From Vreelandella zhanjiangensis DSM 21076 (lineage in GTDB: Bacteria > Pseudomonadota > Gammaproteobacteria > Pseudomonadales > Halomonadaceae): a DNA stretch of 64,000 nt. Under the pieces are notes generated by a model. The model did no database searches and had not been told where the DNA came from. It saw nothing but the letters and a program-made list of their open reading frames with translations. The stretch spans positions 496,001 to 560,000 of the forward strand of contig NZ_KB898646.1 of NCBI RefSeq assembly GCF_000377665.1. Reading direction: 5' to 3'. This document shows, in pieces, positions 10,532 through 21,524 of the stretch (its first letter is position 1; each line of letters opens with the position of its first letter). The position numbers and the translations under genes were made by a program.

Positions 10532-11374
10532 TTAATTATTATCCCCACCAGCATAGCAACTGGCTTTAATTTCTACCAAGTTAATTGCCTGCTGCTTGAG
10601 GTTAAAAAGCAGGTTTTTGCCCATTTCCTGAAAGCGCTCACCAAATACCCACTGCGGCGAAAGGATCGGCATCTGGGCGGTTTGCTCTTTATTGCCCTGG
10701 CGCTCACGCCACTCCAGGGCGATATCGCTCCAGTCAACACAGTGCTCAAGCGTAAAGCCGCTTTGCTTAAGTTGCTGGGTAAGTGCCGTTTGGCTAAGCA
10801 GGTGCGAGTGCGTGGGTTCTGTCGCCCAGGGCACAGGGTAGCGCAGGGCGTCTATGTTAGGCCCGCTCACTACTTCATGCATTACCAGCTGCCCGCCAGG
10901 GCGCAAGACCCGGTGACTTTCGGCAAACACCCGGGCGGCGTCAGGCATGTTGAGCAGGCTGTGCTGAAATAAAAGCGCGTCAAAGGTGTTATCTGCAAAC
11001 GGTAGGGCAGTCGCATCTCCCGTTATCCAGAAAAGCGGCGTTGAGTGGGGTTCGCTCAACGCACTTAGCGCTTTATTGAGTGCATTAAAACGGTGGGTAA
11101 TGTCCAGGCCGGTCACCTGAAAACCCTGCGCTGCGCCTTGGCGCATTAACCCGCCCAAGCCTGCACCAATATCCAGAACGCGTGGATGAAGGGCTGGGTC
11201 AAGCAGCGCGAGCAACCGCGTAGTGGCCGTTACGCCGCCGATATGCAATTGATCAAGCGGGGCCAACTGGTGCAGGGTAGGGCCCGCCGGATAATGGCTG
11301 CGAATTTGCGCCAGCACATCGGCATCGCGTAGCCCCTGCTGGTAATGCTCAGCCAAACGCGGTGCGTCTGTCAT
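10532..11374 (-). CDS. Class I SAM-dependent methyltransferase
   Basis: 280 residues. The Rossmann methyltransferase fold is visible: motif [14 protein letters not shown] (about 66-78), acidic loop GLDIT (about 93), motif [24 protein letters not shown] (about 124-145) and the post-motif [15 protein letters not shown]. This is the UbiE/type-11 small-molecule group. It starts inside the stop of the acyl-CoA ligase (ATGA overlap), so it is translationally coupled and part of the liu transcript. The substrate is unknown; a carboxylic acid or sterol-like acceptor is possible. A leucine pathway needs no methyltransferase, which makes its presence notable. Confidence 0.75.
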   Translation of the reverse strand: MTDAPRLAEHYQQGLRDADVLAQIRSHYPAGPTLHQLAPLDQLHIGGVTATTRLLALLDPALHPRVLDIGAGLGGLMRQGAAQGFQVTGLDITHRFNALNKALSALSEPHSTPLFWITGDATALPFADNTFDALLFQHSLLNMPDAARVFAESHRVLRPGGQLVMHEVVSGPNIDALRYPVPWATEPTHSHLLSQTALTQQLKQSGFTLEHCVDWSDIALEWRERQGNKEQTAQMPILSPQWVFGERFQEMGKNLLFNLKQQAINLVEIKASCYAGGDNN

Positions 11375-13092
11375 GACGGTGATTCTGGATTCAACCCCAG
11401 CTCTTGAGTGGAAATTTCACGCATCTTGAATTTCTGGATTTTGCCGGTCACCGTCATGGGGAATTCATCGACGAATTTAAAGTAGCGGGGGATCTTGAAG
11501 TGGGTGATCTTGCCTTTACAGAACTCACGCAGATCTTCACCGCTAATCTCACCCGCCGTGGCGTTGAGCTTTACCCAGGCAACCAGCTCCTCACCGTATT
11601 TCTTGTCGGGCACGCCGGTGACCTGCACATCGGAAATCGCCGGGTGGGTGTACAGAAACTCTTCGATTTCTTTGGGGTAAACGTTTTCACCCCCGCGAAT
11701 CACCATGTCTTTAATACGTCCGACGATCTGGATATAACCCTCTTCATCCATGGTGGCCAAGTCGCCGGTATGCATCCAGCCGGATTCGTCGATGGCCTCA
11801 CGCGTGGCCTGCTCGTTGTTCCAGTATTGGAGCATGACGCTATAGCCCCGGGTACACAGCTCGCCGATTTCACCGCGGGGTAAGATGGCGCCATTGCCGG
11901 GGTCGACGATTTTGCTCTCCAGGTGCGGCTGGGTACGGCCCACGGTGGAAACCCGCTTTTCAATACTGTCATTTGCGCCCGTTTGGGTAGAAACCGGGCT
12001 GGTTTCAGTCATCCCGTAGGCGATCTGGACGCCCTTCATGTTCATCTTGTTGATGACTTGTTTCATGATCTCGGCTGGGCAAATCGAGCCTGCCATGATG
12101 CCGGTACGCAGTGAAGAGAGGTCGGTGTTGGCAAACTCGGGGTGATCCAGCTCGGCGATAAACATGGTAGGTACGCCATAAAGCGCAGTGGCTTTTTGCT
12201 CGTGTACGGCTTTGAGTACTTTACCGGGATCAAAGCCTTCATCGGGGTAAATCATCGCCGCACCATGGGTCATACAGCCCAGATTACCCATGACCATGCC
12301 AAAGCAGTGATAAAGCGGCACAGGAATGACCAGACGATCTTCACTGGTAAAGCCCATGCTTTCAGCCACAAAAAAGCCGTTATTGAGAATATTGTGATGA
12401 GAAAGCGTGGCGCCTTTCGGAAAGCCGGTGGTGCCCGAGGTGTATTGAATATTGATCGGGTCGTCAAACTGAAGGGTGCTTTGCAGGTCGTTGACGTCGG
12501 TTTGGCTAACCTTGCTCGACTCCTGCATTAAATCTGACCAGCGCCACATGCCGGGATGTTTCTCGCTGCTTAAGTTAATCACGCACTCAAGCTGGGGTAG
12601 CTTTAGCGATTTAAGCGCGCCTTCTGCACTGGTTTGAAGCTCCGGCGCCAGCTCATAGAGCATGCCGCGGTAATCGGAGCTTTTGAAACTGTCGGCGCAG
12701 ACCAAAAAACGCGCGCCGGATTGGTTAAGCGCATACTCAAGTTCATGAGTACGGTAAGCCGGGTTGATGTTGACTAAAATGGCACCAATTTTGGCGGTAG
12801 CGAATTGGGTTAATGTCCACTCGCTGCAGTTAGGCGCCCACATACCGACCCGATCACCACACTTCACGCCAATGGCCAGTAACGCGCGGGCGCAGCGGTT
12901 TACCTCTTCATGAAGCTCGCGGTAGCGCCAGTGAATATTCTGGTGCAGCACAATCAGGGCATCGTTATCGGGATACTGCGCGGCAATTTGATCGAATTTA
13001 TCGCCGATAGTCATGCCAAGCAGCGGTTTGTCAGCGGTGCTGCTGGCATAGCTGGGCAGGGCTTTAGATAGGCTGGGGTCATGTAGCGCCAT
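11371..13092 (-). CDS. AMP-forming acyl-CoA synthetase of the liu cluster
   Basis: 573 residues, ATG 13092. ANL superfamily: P-loop [12 protein letters not shown] (about 217), [11 protein letters not shown] (about 360), WMHTGDLA (about 442), hinge and [23 protein letters not shown] (about 458-480), and the catalytic C-terminal lysine in [13 protein letters not shown]. It is of the medium/long-chain fatty-acyl-CoA ligase type. In the liu operon it would activate free acids such as isovalerate, methyl-branched acids or acetoacetate to CoA thioesters using ATP. It lies 51 bases after liuE and overlaps the methyltransferase by 4 bases. Substrate inferred from context only. Confidence 0.85.
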   Translation of the reverse strand: MALHDPSLSKALPSYASSTADKPLLGMTIGDKFDQIAAQYPDNDALIVLHQNIHWRYRELHEEVNRCARALLAIGVKCGDRVGMWAPNCSEWTLTQFATAKIGAILVNINPAYRTHELEYALNQSGARFLVCADSFKSSDYRGMLYELAPELQTSAEGALKSLKLPQLECVINLSSEKHPGMWRWSDLMQESSKVSQTDVNDLQSTLQFDDPINIQYTSGTTGFPKGATLSHHNILNNGFFVAESMGFTSEDRLVIPVPLYHCFGMVMGNLGCMTHGAAMIYPDEGFDPGKVLKAVHEQKATALYGVPTMFIAELDHPEFANTDLSSLRTGIMAGSICPAEIMKQVINKMNMKGVQIAYGMTETSPVSTQTGANDSIEKRVSTVGRTQPHLESKIVDPGNGAILPRGEIGELCTRGYSVMLQYWNNEQATREAIDESGWMHTGDLATMDEEGYIQIVGRIKDMVIRGGENVYPKEIEEFLYTHPAISDVQVTGVPDKKYGEELVAWVKLNATAGEISGEDLREFCKGKITHFKIPRYFKFVDEFPMTVTGKIQKFKMREISTQELGLNPESPS

Positions 13093-13143
13093 GATGTCTC
13101 TCCGTATTTTTATTGTCTGATCGAAAAGGCCGCGTGATGAGGG

Positions 13144-14067
13144 TTAGCTTGAGCGTGCGCCTCTGGCCAGGGCAACTTTTGAAGTCGGCTTGCGGCCCAG
13201 CGCCTGGGTAATCCAATTACCGGTATCCAGCACTGCCTGCAGATCAATTCCCGTTTCAATGCCTAAGCCTTCCAGCAGGTAAAGCACGTCTTCGGTTGCG
13301 ACGTTACCGGAGGCACCTTTGGCATAAGGGCAGCCGCCCAAGCCGCCGGTCGCTGCATCAATCACGCTGACACCTTCTTGCATGACCGCATAAAGATTGG
13401 CGATGGCCATACCATAGGTATCATGAAAATGCGCCGCCAGCCGATCGATCGGCACCTGCCCGGAAACGGCCTCAATCATTCGCTTGGCCGCCAGCGGCGT
13501 ACCCACTCCAATGGTGTCGCCGAGGGAAATCTCATAGCAGCCCATGTCATAAAGTGCCTTGGCCACCTGAGCGACTTTCTCGGGGGAAATATCGCCTTCA
13601 TAAGGGCAGCCCAGTACGCAGGAAACGTAGCCACGTACACGCACATCCGCTTCATGGGCGCGCTTGAGCACAGGCTCGAAGCGCTCAAGGGATTCAGCAA
13701 TCGAGCAGTTGATGTTCTTTTGCGAAAACGCTTCAGAGGCCGCACCAAATACCGCTACTTCATCAACACCTGCGGCCAGCGCATTTTCAAGCCCCTTGAG
13801 ATTAGGGGTAAGGGCCGAGTAGACCACATTGGGGACACGCGTAATGCCCTGCATTACGTCGGTCGCATCGCCCATTTGCGGTACCCACTTGGGTGATACA
13901 AAGCTTGCCGCTTCAATATGGCGGATGCCGGCATTAGCGAGCCGATGAATCAGCTCGATTTTGGTCGCGGTAGGCACCATGGCCCCCGGCTCGTTTTGCA
14001 GGCCGTCTCGGGGGGCCATTTCGAACAGGCGTACGCGCTGGGGAAGGCTGGATTGGCGCAGTACCAT
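13144..14067 (-). CDS. liuE: Hydroxymethylglutaryl-CoA lyase
   Basis: 307 residues from ATG 14067, eight bases after AAGGAG (a TTG two codons upstream is less likely). HMG-CoA lyase/DRE-TIM family: [11 protein letters not shown] at the N-terminus (catalytic Arg-Asp), [43 protein letters not shown] (metal-binding His pair) and [15 protein letters not shown] with the active-site Cys. It splits HMG-CoA into acetyl-CoA and acetoacetate, the last step of leucine degradation in the cytoplasm. It follows liuD by 11 bases in the liu operon. Confidence 0.95.
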   Translation of the reverse strand: MVLRQSSLPQRVRLFEMAPRDGLQNEPGAMVPTATKIELIHRLANAGIRHIEAASFVSPKWVPQMGDATDVMQGITRVPNVVYSALTPNLKGLENALAAGVDEVAVFGAASEAFSQKNINCSIAESLERFEPVLKRAHEADVRVRGYVSCVLGCPYEGDISPEKVAQVAKALYDMGCYEISLGDTIGVGTPLAAKRMIEAVSGQVPIDRLAAHFHDTYGMAIANLYAVMQEGVSVIDAATGGLGGCPYAKGASGNVATEDVLYLLEGLGIETGIDLQAVLDTGNWITQALGRKPTSKVALARGARSS

Positions 14068-14078
14068 GGTCAAGCTCC

Positions 14079-16169
14079 TTATTCGCCTGGGGCGAAGTCG
14101 AGTAATACATCACCCTGGCTAACGGTATCGCCTGCCTGAAAGCGGAAACCTTCCACGCGGCCGTTAGTCGGCGCGGTCATGGTGTGTTCCATCTTCATGG
14201 CTTCCATGACCATCAGGGGAATGCCTTTTTCAACGCTCGCCCCGGCTTCAACCAGCAGCGCCACCACCGTGCCATGCATGGGAGCGGTAAAGCTCGCCTG
14301 CACTTCGTGCTGGCCGTGATCAATCGCATCGATGCGCTGCCAGTAAAGGCGGGTTTCGCCCTGTGGGTCGACCATGATTAACACATTGCCATCGTGCTGG
14401 GCCTGCAGGCGGCGGCGATGCCCGTTAAGGGTAATTGCCACGGCATTGCCGATAAGCGGTTGAAGGCTGGCGCTAAAGGTTTGCCCATTAACGGCGTGAC
14501 CATTAATGGTTAGGTGCCACTCTGGGTCACCCGGGTGTCGTTTGCCTTCCACAACCACTAGGGGGCTTGCATCCTCCGGCGCTTGGGAGTGCTTGGGATC
14601 ATGCAAGGCAATGCGCACCGTGCGTGGCGCGTTAAGCCGAAAGCCATCGTGGCGATCCCAGGGCGAGTTGCTTTCGCACTCCTGGGTCAACTGGTGTAAC
14701 GCTAGTAACGCGGCGCTGGCATAGTCTTCAGGCTGATAGTGGTGCGCAGCAAACAGGGTGGCCTCGTGGCGCTCGATAAACCGTGTATCCAGCTCCAGGT
14801 TTTTAAAGGCGGGGTGAGTCGCCAGGCGCTGCAAGAAAGCCCGGTTGGTGACCACGCCCTGTATATCGAGGGCCGCTAGCGCGCGGTTAAGCGTGGCCAG
14901 GGCTGCGTCACGGTCAATGCCATGCACAATTAGCTTGGCAAGCATGGGGTCGTAGTGCATGGAAACCGTATCACCGCTTTCCACACCGCTATCCAGGCGC
15001 ACCTGCTCGGCCTTTAAGTCGGTGCCCGCTAAATCGAGCGCAAAGCGAGTCAACTGGCCCGTGGCGGGTAAAAAGTCCTGATCAGGGTCTTCAGCATAAA
15101 GGCGTGCTTCAAAGCTATGCCCGGTGATCGTCAATGCTTCCTGTGTGCAAGGCAGCGATTCACCCATTGCCACCCGCAGCTGCCATTCGACCAGATCCTG
15201 GCCGGTGATCATTTCAGTCACCGGGTGCTCGACCTGCAGACGGGTGTTCATCTCCATAAAGTAGAACGCCTCGCCTTGGCCTGGCGAAGCATCCAATAGA
15301 AACTCAACTGTGCCCGCGCCCACGTAGCCAATTTCCTGAGCGGCACGTACGGCTGCATTACCCATCGCCGCGCGTAGTTCCGGCGTCATGCCCGGGGCGG
15401 GGGCTTCTTCGAGGACTTTTTGGTGGCGGCGTTGAATGCTGCAGTCGCGCTCGAACAGGTACACGCCGTGGCCCTGGCGATCACAAAATACCTGTACTTC
15501 CACGTGACGTGGCTGCACCAGGTATTTTTCAATCAACATACGATCATCGCCGAAGGCGGCTTTAGACTCGCGGCGACAGCCTTCCAGCGCCGCCTGAAAG
15601 GCCTCGCTTTTTTCGACCACGCGCATGCCTTTACCGCCACCACCGGCGCTGGCTTTGAGCATGACCGGGTAACCGATTTTATCGGCCTCGGCCCGGAGCA
15701 GGTCATCATCCTGGTTATCGCCGTGGTAGCCCGGCACCAGCGGCACATCCGCGTTGGCCATGCGCGCTTTGGCGGCCGATTTATCCCCCATGGCGGCAAT
15801 GGCTGACGCGGGCGGCCCGATAAAAGTAATACCCGCTTCTTCGAGCGCTTTTACAAAGGCGCCGTTTTCTGAAAGAAAGCCGTAGCCAGGATGAATGGCG
15901 CCACTGCCAGTGCGCTTGGCGGCGTCAATCACCGCTTCGATATTCAAATAGCTTTCGCGCGCAGTGGCGGGACCAATACGAATGGCCTCGTCGGCTTCAC
16001 GTACGTGGCGGGCGTTGGCGTCGGCATCGGAATACACAGCAACGGTTTTAAGGCCCATAAGGCGTGCCGTGCGCATTACCCGGCAGGCAATTTCACCCCG
16101 GTTGGCGATCAGCAACGTATCAAAAGGCGTGGTACGCAGGTTAGATTCAGACGACGTTAGGTGGCTCAT
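14079..16169 (-). CDS. liuD: Methylcrotonyl-CoA carboxylase, biotin-carrying alpha subunit
   Basis: 696 residues; ATG 16169 overlaps the stop of liuC (ATGA). N-terminal biotin carboxylase ([16 protein letters not shown] near residue 19; ATP-grasp [10 protein letters not shown] near 175; [14 protein letters not shown] near 305) followed by a C-terminal biotinyl domain with EAMKMEHT, whose Lys carries biotin. It works with LiuB to carboxylate 3-methylcrotonyl-CoA. Length and order match the family. The middle segment (500-610) is the BT-like linker domain that binds LiuB. Confidence 0.95.
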   Translation of the reverse strand: MSHLTSSESNLRTTPFDTLLIANRGEIACRVMRTARLMGLKTVAVYSDADANARHVREADEAIRIGPATARESYLNIEAVIDAAKRTGSGAIHPGYGFLSENGAFVKALEEAGITFIGPPASAIAAMGDKSAAKARMANADVPLVPGYHGDNQDDDLLRAEADKIGYPVMLKASAGGGGKGMRVVEKSEAFQAALEGCRRESKAAFGDDRMLIEKYLVQPRHVEVQVFCDRQGHGVYLFERDCSIQRRHQKVLEEAPAPGMTPELRAAMGNAAVRAAQEIGYVGAGTVEFLLDASPGQGEAFYFMEMNTRLQVEHPVTEMITGQDLVEWQLRVAMGESLPCTQEALTITGHSFEARLYAEDPDQDFLPATGQLTRFALDLAGTDLKAEQVRLDSGVESGDTVSMHYDPMLAKLIVHGIDRDAALATLNRALAALDIQGVVTNRAFLQRLATHPAFKNLELDTRFIERHEATLFAAHHYQPEDYASAALLALHQLTQECESNSPWDRHDGFRLNAPRTVRIALHDPKHSQAPEDASPLVVVEGKRHPGDPEWHLTINGHAVNGQTFSASLQPLIGNAVAITLNGHRRRLQAQHDGNVLIMVDPQGETRLYWQRIDAIDHGQHEVQASFTAPMHGTVVALLVEAGASVEKGIPLMVMEAMKMEHTMTAPTNGRVEGFRFQAGDTVSQGDVLLDFAPGE

Positions 16170-16990
16170 GAGCGGCGCTCCTTGGCATTGCCGGATAAAG
16201 GCGTTTCAGCCCAGGCGGGGCGACGCTTTTCAAAAAATCCAGCCAGACCTTCCTGGCCTTCCTGGCTAACCCGCAGCTTGGCGATCACCTGACAGGTTTG
16301 TTCGCGTGTGGCGTCGGAATCAGGCGACTGGCTGACCGTTTGGAGCAGCGCTTTGGTAGCCTGCTGCGCCTGCGGTGAGCCAGCGAGCAGGGTTTCCAGC
16401 ATGGCCTCTACCGCGCTATCCAGTGCGCCGTGTTCAACGACCTGATGGGCCAGGCCCAGGCTGAGCGCGGTGGGCGCGTCGATGACTTCAGCGCTCAACG
16501 CGTAACGGCGCATCTGGCGCGCCCCGAGTGCTCGGTGTACATAGGGGCTAATGACCGCAGGCGAGAGGCCAATCTTGACTTCTGAAAGGCAGAACCTGGC
16601 TTTATCGGAGGCAATAACGATATCGCAGCAGGCGGCCAAGCCTACGGCGCCGCCAAAGGCTGCACCCTGAACCCGGCACAACGTGGGGCAGGGCAGCGTA
16701 TCCAGGCTGTGCATCAGCGTGGCGAGCTTGCGCGAATCGGCCAGATTGTCTTCAAAATCGTAATCGACCATGCGCTTCATCCAGTTCAAATCCGCGCCCG
16801 CTGAGAAGCTATTGCCTTCAGAGCCCAGTACCACCACGCGTACCTCACCGCTTTTAATCTGCGGCTGAAGCTTGTCGAGGTGTTCGTTCAGCTCGGCAAT
16901 CAACTGGTCATCAAAGGCGTTATGAACGTCCGGACGATTAAGGGTTAAGCGGGCAACACCTGCATCCATGGTTAACGTTGAATTTGTCAT
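16166..16990 (-). CDS. liuC: Methylglutaconyl-CoA hydratase (enoyl-CoA hydratase family)
   Basis: 274 residues from ATG 16990, chosen because it has AAGGGG upstream and lies after the liuB stop at 17001; a longer frame to 17044 would overlap liuB. Crotonase fold: LTLNRPDVHNAFDDQ, GNSFSAGADLNWMKRM (oxyanion hole), GAAFGGAVGLAACCDIVIA, and SEVKIGLSPAVISPYV with the catalytic Glu region. The ADLNWM motif is characteristic of the 3-methylglutaconyl-CoA hydratase branch. It hydrates 3-methylglutaconyl-CoA to HMG-CoA between LiuB/D and LiuE. Confidence 0.93.
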   Translation of the reverse strand: MTNSTLTMDAGVARLTLNRPDVHNAFDDQLIAELNEHLDKLQPQIKSGEVRVVVLGSEGNSFSAGADLNWMKRMVDYDFEDNLADSRKLATLMHSLDTLPCPTLCRVQGAAFGGAVGLAACCDIVIASDKARFCLSEVKIGLSPAVISPYVHRALGARQMRRYALSAEVIDAPTALSLGLAHQVVEHGALDSAVEAMLETLLAGSPQAQQATKALLQTVSQSPDSDATREQTCQVIAKLRVSQEGQEGLAGFFEKRRPAWAETPLSGNAKERRS

Positions 16991-17000
16991 GATAGGCCCC

Positions 17001-18608
17001 TTACATCCGGAACACGCCGAAGCGTGTCTCTTCAATCTCGGCATTCATGGCCGCGGCCAGCGCTAAACCCAGTACATCGCGGGTCTGTAGCGGGTCGATC
17101 ACGCCGTCATCCCAGAGCCGGGCGCTGGCGTAGTAAGGGTGGCCCTGGTGCTCGTACTGTTCGCGGGTGGGCTGCTTGAAAGCCTCTTCTTCCTCTTTGG
17201 TCCACTCGCTACCTTCGCGCTCATACTGCTCGCGCTTAACCTGAGCCAGTACGCCGGCGGCCTGCTCGCCACCCATGACGGAAATACGCGCGTTGGGCCA
17301 CATGAATAGCATATTAGGATCATAAGCGCGGCCGCACATGCCGTAGTTGCCCGCCCCGAAGCTTCCGCCAATCAGCACGGTGAACTTGGGTACCTTGGCA
17401 CACGCTACGGCTGTGACCAGCTTGGCGCCATGCTTGGCGATACCTTCATGCTCGTACTTGGAGCCCACCATGAAGCCGGTAATGTTCTGCAGGAAAACCA
17501 GCGGAATCTTGCGCTGGGCGCACAGCTCAATAAAGTGGGCGCCTTTGACGGCGCTCTCTGAAAACAGCACGCCGTTATTGGCCACAATACCCACCGGGTG
17601 GCCATGAATATGCGCAAATCCGGTGACTAAGGTGTCGCCGTAGTAGCGTTTGAATTCATCAAAATCAGAGCTATCGACGATGCGCCCGATAACTTCGCGA
17701 ACATCAAAGGGCTTTTTAAGGTCGGTGCCCACAATGCCGTAAAGCTCCAACGGGTCGAGCTTGGGCGGCTCGGGTGCCCGCATGGCAAGCTTGCCGCGCT
17801 TTTGCCAGTTCAGGCGCGAGACACAGGCGCGGGCAAGCTGCAGAGCATGCATATCGTTTTCGGCATAATGGTCGGCCACACCGCTGACTTTGGCATGCAC
17901 ATCAGCGCCGCCTAATGCCTCAGCACTGATGCTTTCACCGGTGGCTGCTTTGACGAGCGGCGGGCCGCCCAGAAAGATGGTGCCTTGCTCTTTAACGATG
18001 ATCGATTCATCGGCCATGGCGGGCACATACGCGCCGCCTGCCGTGCAGGAACCCATCACCACGGCAATTTGCGGAATGCCTTCGGCCGACAGGGTGGCCT
18101 GATTATAGAAAATGCGCCCGAAGTGGTCGCGGTCAGGGAAGACTTCATCCTGACGGGGTAGAAAGGCACCGCCAGAATCGACCAGATAAATACACGGCAG
18201 GCGATGCTTGCGGGCGATTTCCTGGGCGCGAATATGTTTTTTGACCGTCAGCGGAAAGTAGGTGCCGCCTTTGACCGTAGCATCGTTGGCTACAATCACG
18301 CATTCAACGCCTGATACGCGCCCAATGCCGGTCACCACACCGGCGGCCGGTACGTCGCTTTCATACACCTTGTGGGCGGCAAGTGCTGAAAATTCTAGAA
18401 AAGGCGAGCCTTCGTCGATCAGGTGATCAATGCGGTCACGCACAAACAGTTTACCTCGGCTCTCATGGCGCTCACGCGATTTGGCGCCGCCACCCTGAGC
18501 AACGGCCGCGGTGAGTTCATGTAGCTGGGTAACCACGCCACGCATCGACTGCTCATTGGTCTGAAAGAGCTCGCTGCGCGGATTAATCTGAGTGCTGAGA
18601 ATGCTCAT
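17001..18608 (-). CDS. liuB: Methylcrotonyl-CoA carboxylase, carboxyltransferase beta subunit
   Basis: 535 residues, ATG 18608 with GAGG upstream. Acetyl-CoA carboxyltransferase-type fold: [63 protein letters not shown], and in the second half [18 protein letters not shown] and [19 protein letters not shown], all diagnostic of MCCase beta. It transfers the carboxyl group from LiuD biotin to 3-methylcrotonyl-CoA. Nine bases separate it from liuA and 10 from liuC. Confidence 0.95.
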   Translation of the reverse strand: MSILSTQINPRSELFQTNEQSMRGVVTQLHELTAAVAQGGGAKSRERHESRGKLFVRDRIDHLIDEGSPFLEFSALAAHKVYESDVPAAGVVTGIGRVSGVECVIVANDATVKGGTYFPLTVKKHIRAQEIARKHRLPCIYLVDSGGAFLPRQDEVFPDRDHFGRIFYNQATLSAEGIPQIAVVMGSCTAGGAYVPAMADESIIVKEQGTIFLGGPPLVKAATGESISAEALGGADVHAKVSGVADHYAENDMHALQLARACVSRLNWQKRGKLAMRAPEPPKLDPLELYGIVGTDLKKPFDVREVIGRIVDSSDFDEFKRYYGDTLVTGFAHIHGHPVGIVANNGVLFSESAVKGAHFIELCAQRKIPLVFLQNITGFMVGSKYEHEGIAKHGAKLVTAVACAKVPKFTVLIGGSFGAGNYGMCGRAYDPNMLFMWPNARISVMGGEQAAGVLAQVKREQYEREGSEWTKEEEEAFKQPTREQYEHQGHPYYASARLWDDGVIDPLQTRDVLGLALAAAMNAEIEETRFGVFRM

Positions 18609-18617
18609 GGCGCGCCT

Positions 18618-19787
18618 CTACTTGCTTTCGGTGAAGAGTTCACGGCCAATCAACATCCGCCGAATTTCACTGGTGCCCGCGCCGATTTCATAAAGCTTCG
18701 CGTCGCGCAGCAGGCGCCCGGTGGGGTATTCGTTGATATAGCCGTTACCGCCCAACAGCTGAATGGAATCCAGCGCTACCTGGGTGGCTTTCTCGGCACA
18801 GTAGAGGATGACGCCGGCGGCATCCTTGCGCGAGGTCTGGTCGCGATCACACGCGGCCGCGACGGCATAAAGATAAGCGCGGCAGGCATTCAGCGTGGTG
18901 TACATATCCGCCACTTTGCCCTGCACCAGCTGGAACTCGCCAATCGACTGATTAAACTGTTTGCGCTCATGGATATACGGCATAACGACATCCATGGCGG
19001 CCTGCATGATGCCGACCGGCCCTGCGGCCAGCACGGTGCGTTCGTAGTCCAGCCCGCTCATCAATACGCGCACACCTTTGCCTTCTTCGCCCAGCACGTT
19101 TTCAACGGGGACCTTGCAATCCTGAAACACCAACTCGCAGGTGTTGGAGCCGCGCATGCCCAGCTTGTCGAGCTTTTGCGCCGTGGAGAACCCCGGCATG
19201 CCTTTTTCGATCAAGAAAGTGGTAATACCTTTGGAGCCAGCCTCTGGGTCAGTCTTGGCGTAGACCACCAGCACATCGGCATCGGGGCCGTTGGTGATCC
19301 ACATTTTGTTTCCGTTTAGAATGTATTTATCGCCGACTTTTTTAGCCCGCAGCTGCATAGAGACTACATCGGAGCCAGCGCCAGGTTCGGACATGGCAAG
19401 CGCGCCGACGTGCTCGCCACTGATCAATTTAGGCAGATATTTGGCCTTCTGTTCGGCGGAGGCGTTGCGCTTGATCTGGTTCACACACAGATTGGAGTGC
19501 GCACCGTAAGACAGCGCAACCGACGCGCTCGCCCGGGAGATCTCTTCCATGGCGATACAGTGGGCAAGATAACCCATGCCACTGCCGCCATCTTCTTCAG
19601 ACACGGTGATGCCCAAAAGGCCCATGTCGCCAAACTTCTTCCATAAGTCGTTGGGGAATTCATTATTGCGGTCGATTTCCGCGGCGCGCGGGGCAATTTC
19701 GCTGGCGGCGAAGGCATTGACCTGCTCGCGCAGCATGTTCATTTCGTCATCAAGACCGAAATTCAGTTCTGAGTAGAGAGAATGCAT
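18618..19787 (-). CDS. liuA: Isovaleryl-CoA dehydrogenase
   Basis: 389 residues from ATG 19787 (AGGTG 8 bases upstream; a TTG at 19793 is a weaker start). Acyl-CoA dehydrogenase with FAD-binding [79 protein letters not shown]. The [14 protein letters not shown] stretch is typical of isovaleryl-CoA dehydrogenases. It oxidises isovaleryl-CoA to 3-methylcrotonyl-CoA and passes electrons to ETF. First enzyme gene of the liu operon, 89 bases after liuR. Confidence 0.95.
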   Translation of the reverse strand: MHSLYSELNFGLDDEMNMLREQVNAFAASEIAPRAAEIDRNNEFPNDLWKKFGDMGLLGITVSEEDGGSGMGYLAHCIAMEEISRASASVALSYGAHSNLCVNQIKRNASAEQKAKYLPKLISGEHVGALAMSEPGAGSDVVSMQLRAKKVGDKYILNGNKMWITNGPDADVLVVYAKTDPEAGSKGITTFLIEKGMPGFSTAQKLDKLGMRGSNTCELVFQDCKVPVENVLGEEGKGVRVLMSGLDYERTVLAAGPVGIMQAAMDVVMPYIHERKQFNQSIGEFQLVQGKVADMYTTLNACRAYLYAVAAACDRDQTSRKDAAGVILYCAEKATQVALDSIQLLGGNGYINEYPTGRLLRDAKLYEIGAGTSEIRRMLIGRELFTESK

Positions 19788-19876
19788 GGTCAATCACCTG
19801 TTTATTAGAAATTGTTTATTGAAAGATTGTTGGGTAGGGAATGAGGCGCCGCTAAATCTTAAGTAGACGATGAAGC

Positions 19877-20284
19877 CTAAATGCGTTCTTCATCGGATTG
19901 TTTTTCGTGTAGCTCCTCAAGCGCCTGACGGCAGCGAATCTCAGCACTTTCAAGCTCCAGCTGTACCATGGTGATGTCTTTCATCTGCTGTTCAAGCGCT
20001 GCCCGGCGCTCGCCGATCTTGTTCAGCATAAGCTGCAGCTGTTTTTCACTACCGCTGCGGGTCTCATCCCAAAGTTCAAATAATTCTCGGATCTCCGCTA
20101 GTGAAAGCCCCAGCCGTTTGCCCCGTAGGGTCAATTTAAGCCGTACTCGATCCTTGCTGCTGTAAATGCGTGTTTGGCCCCGCCGTGCCGGGTGAAGCAG
20201 TTCCTGATCTTCGTAAAACCGAATGCTACGGGTGGTAACGTCAAACTCGCTGGCCATTTCGCTGATCGAGTAGGTTTTGCTCAT
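19877..20284 (-). CDS. liuR: MerR-family regulator of branched-chain catabolism
   Basis: 135 residues, ATG 20284. N-terminal MerR helix-turn-helix (YSISEMASEFDVTTRSIRFYEDQELLHPARRGQTRIY) followed by a coiled-coil dimerisation helix (about 70-130). No metal-binding cysteine cluster, and the short effector region fits the LiuR/AdhR subgroup. It is the first gene of the liu cluster, and a perfect 16-base palindrome lies 62 bases upstream of its start. Known LiuR proteins control leucine/valine degradation genes in proteobacteria. Autoregulation is inferred from the site. Confidence 0.9.
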   Translation of the reverse strand: MSKTYSISEMASEFDVTTRSIRFYEDQELLHPARRGQTRIYSSKDRVRLKLTLRGKRLGLSLAEIRELFELWDETRSGSEKQLQLMLNKIGERRAALEQQMKDITMVQLELESAEIRCRQALEELHEKQSDEERI

Positions 20285-20345
20285 GGGTTAATTCTCTTCA
20301 AAAGGGGCTGTTCCTATGGAACACTGCTGATGAGGCTAAAACAAG

Positions 20346-20361
20346 TTTACGTTAACGTAAA
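20346..20361. promoter_or_regulatory. LiuR operator (perfect palindrome)
   Basis: TTTACGTTAACGTAAA, a perfect 16-base inverted repeat between liuR and the divergent transporter operon. It matches, from recollection, the LiuR motif of gammaproteobacteria. It lies 62 bases before the liuR start and about 280 before the transporter start; the region 20400-20640 also holds AT-rich promoter-like sequence. Confidence 0.8.
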
Positions 20362-20642
20362 GAAGTCATTGCCTAGGCCAATGGTTTAATGAGTTGTTAT
20401 AACTCTATGTAAAATAGAATTTTATTGTTTTATTAGCATTTAATGTTATTTTTTGTAGACCAAAGTTGTAATTGTAATTGCCTGCTAGAGATTGCTAGTT
20501 TGCACTTAAACCTTACGTATAGGTAAAGATGCATTGCCAGCTAACAATAATAACGAACCTACCTCATTAAAGCGGTAAGGAGCTGGTGAAACGTCAGCAC
20601 GAGAATCGCTCAGCATAAGAACAACAAGAGGCTTATTGCTTT

Positions 20643-21524
20643 ATGAGTGCAGACAGTACTTCCGCAAACAGTACTTCCGAGAACAGTACTTCCACGACCG
20701 GTGCTTCTACACAAAGTGCATTGACAACAAGTACTTCGACGACAAGCTCTTCCCAAGCGCCAGTGCTCGAAACGCGAGGGCTGACAAAAGCGTTCCGTGG
20801 CTTTACGGCGGTGGATAACGTTAATCTCAGCGTTCAGGAAGGCCATATTCATGCCTTGATCGGGCCTAACGGTGCCGGTAAAACCACCGTATTTAACTTA
20901 CTCACTAAGTTTCTTCCGCCCACGCGAGGCGAAATTCTGTATCGCGGTAAACCGATTACCGCGCTTAAATCCAACCAGATTGCCCGGCTTGGTTTAGTGC
21001 GTTCATTTCAGATTTCCGCGGTGTTTGCCCATATGACGGCGCTTGAGAACGTGCGCGTTGCCCTTCAGCGCCAGCTCGGCACATCCTTTCATTTCTGGAA
21101 ATCGGAAAAATCCTTGGATCACCTTAACGAGCGTGCCTTGGCACTGCTTGAAGAAGTGGGCCTGCGTGAGTATGCCGACACGTTAACGGTGGAGATGCCT
21201 TACGGGCGCAAACGGGCGCTGGAAGTCGCGACGACGCTGGCACTAGACCCGGTGATGATGCTGCTGGATGAGCCAACCCAGGGCATGGGCGCTGAAGACG
21301 TTGACCGTATCGTGGCGCTCATCAAACGCGTTTCCAAAGGGCGGACGGTCCTGATGGTCGAACACAACCTGAGCGTAGTAAGCCGCCTATGTGATCAAAT
21401 CACGGTGCTTGCCCGGGGCGCTGTTCTGGCTGAAGGGGACTATGAAAGCGTGTCGCGTAATCCGCTGGTGCGTGAAGCGTATATGGGCAGCGACGCCGCT
21501 GAACAAGAGAGGGCCAGCGCATGA
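20643..21524 (+). CDS. Branched-chain amino acid-type ABC transporter, ATPase 1 (LivG-like)
   Basis: 293 residues, ATG 20643. The first 37 residues are almost only Ser, Thr, Ala and Asn, encoded by a 15-base tandem repeat (20653-20697), an odd extension not found in LivG. The ATPase follows: LIGPNGAGKTTVFNLLT (Walker A), Q-loop VRSFQISAVF, a VEMPYGRKRALEVATTLAL signature variant, LLLDEPTQGMG (Walker B), VEHN. The MPYGRKRALE signature is typical of LivG/UrtD. It powers uptake of a branched-chain amino acid or related compound through the membrane pair encoded downstream. It overlaps the next gene by 4 bases. Confidence 0.88.
   Translation: MSADSTSANSTSENSTSTTGASTQSALTTSTSTTSSSQAPVLETRGLTKAFRGFTAVDNVNLSVQEGHIHALIGPNGAGKTTVFNLLTKFLPPTRGEILYRGKPITALKSNQIARLGLVRSFQISAVFAHMTALENVRVALQRQLGTSFHFWKSEKSLDHLNERALALLEEVGLREYADTLTVEMPYGRKRALEVATTLALDPVMMLLDEPTQGMGAEDVDRIVALIKRVSKGRTVLMVEHNLSVVSRLCDQITVLARGAVLAEGDYESVSRNPLVREAYMGSDAAEQERASA
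20653..20697. repeat. 15-base tandem repeat at the 5' end of the LivG-like gene
   Basis: Three consecutive copies beginning ACAGTACTTCC (starts 20653, 20668, 20683) with changes only in the last 4 bases. They encode the Ser/Thr/Asn-rich N-terminus, and the following 50 bases look like further diverged copies. Confidence 0.85.
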
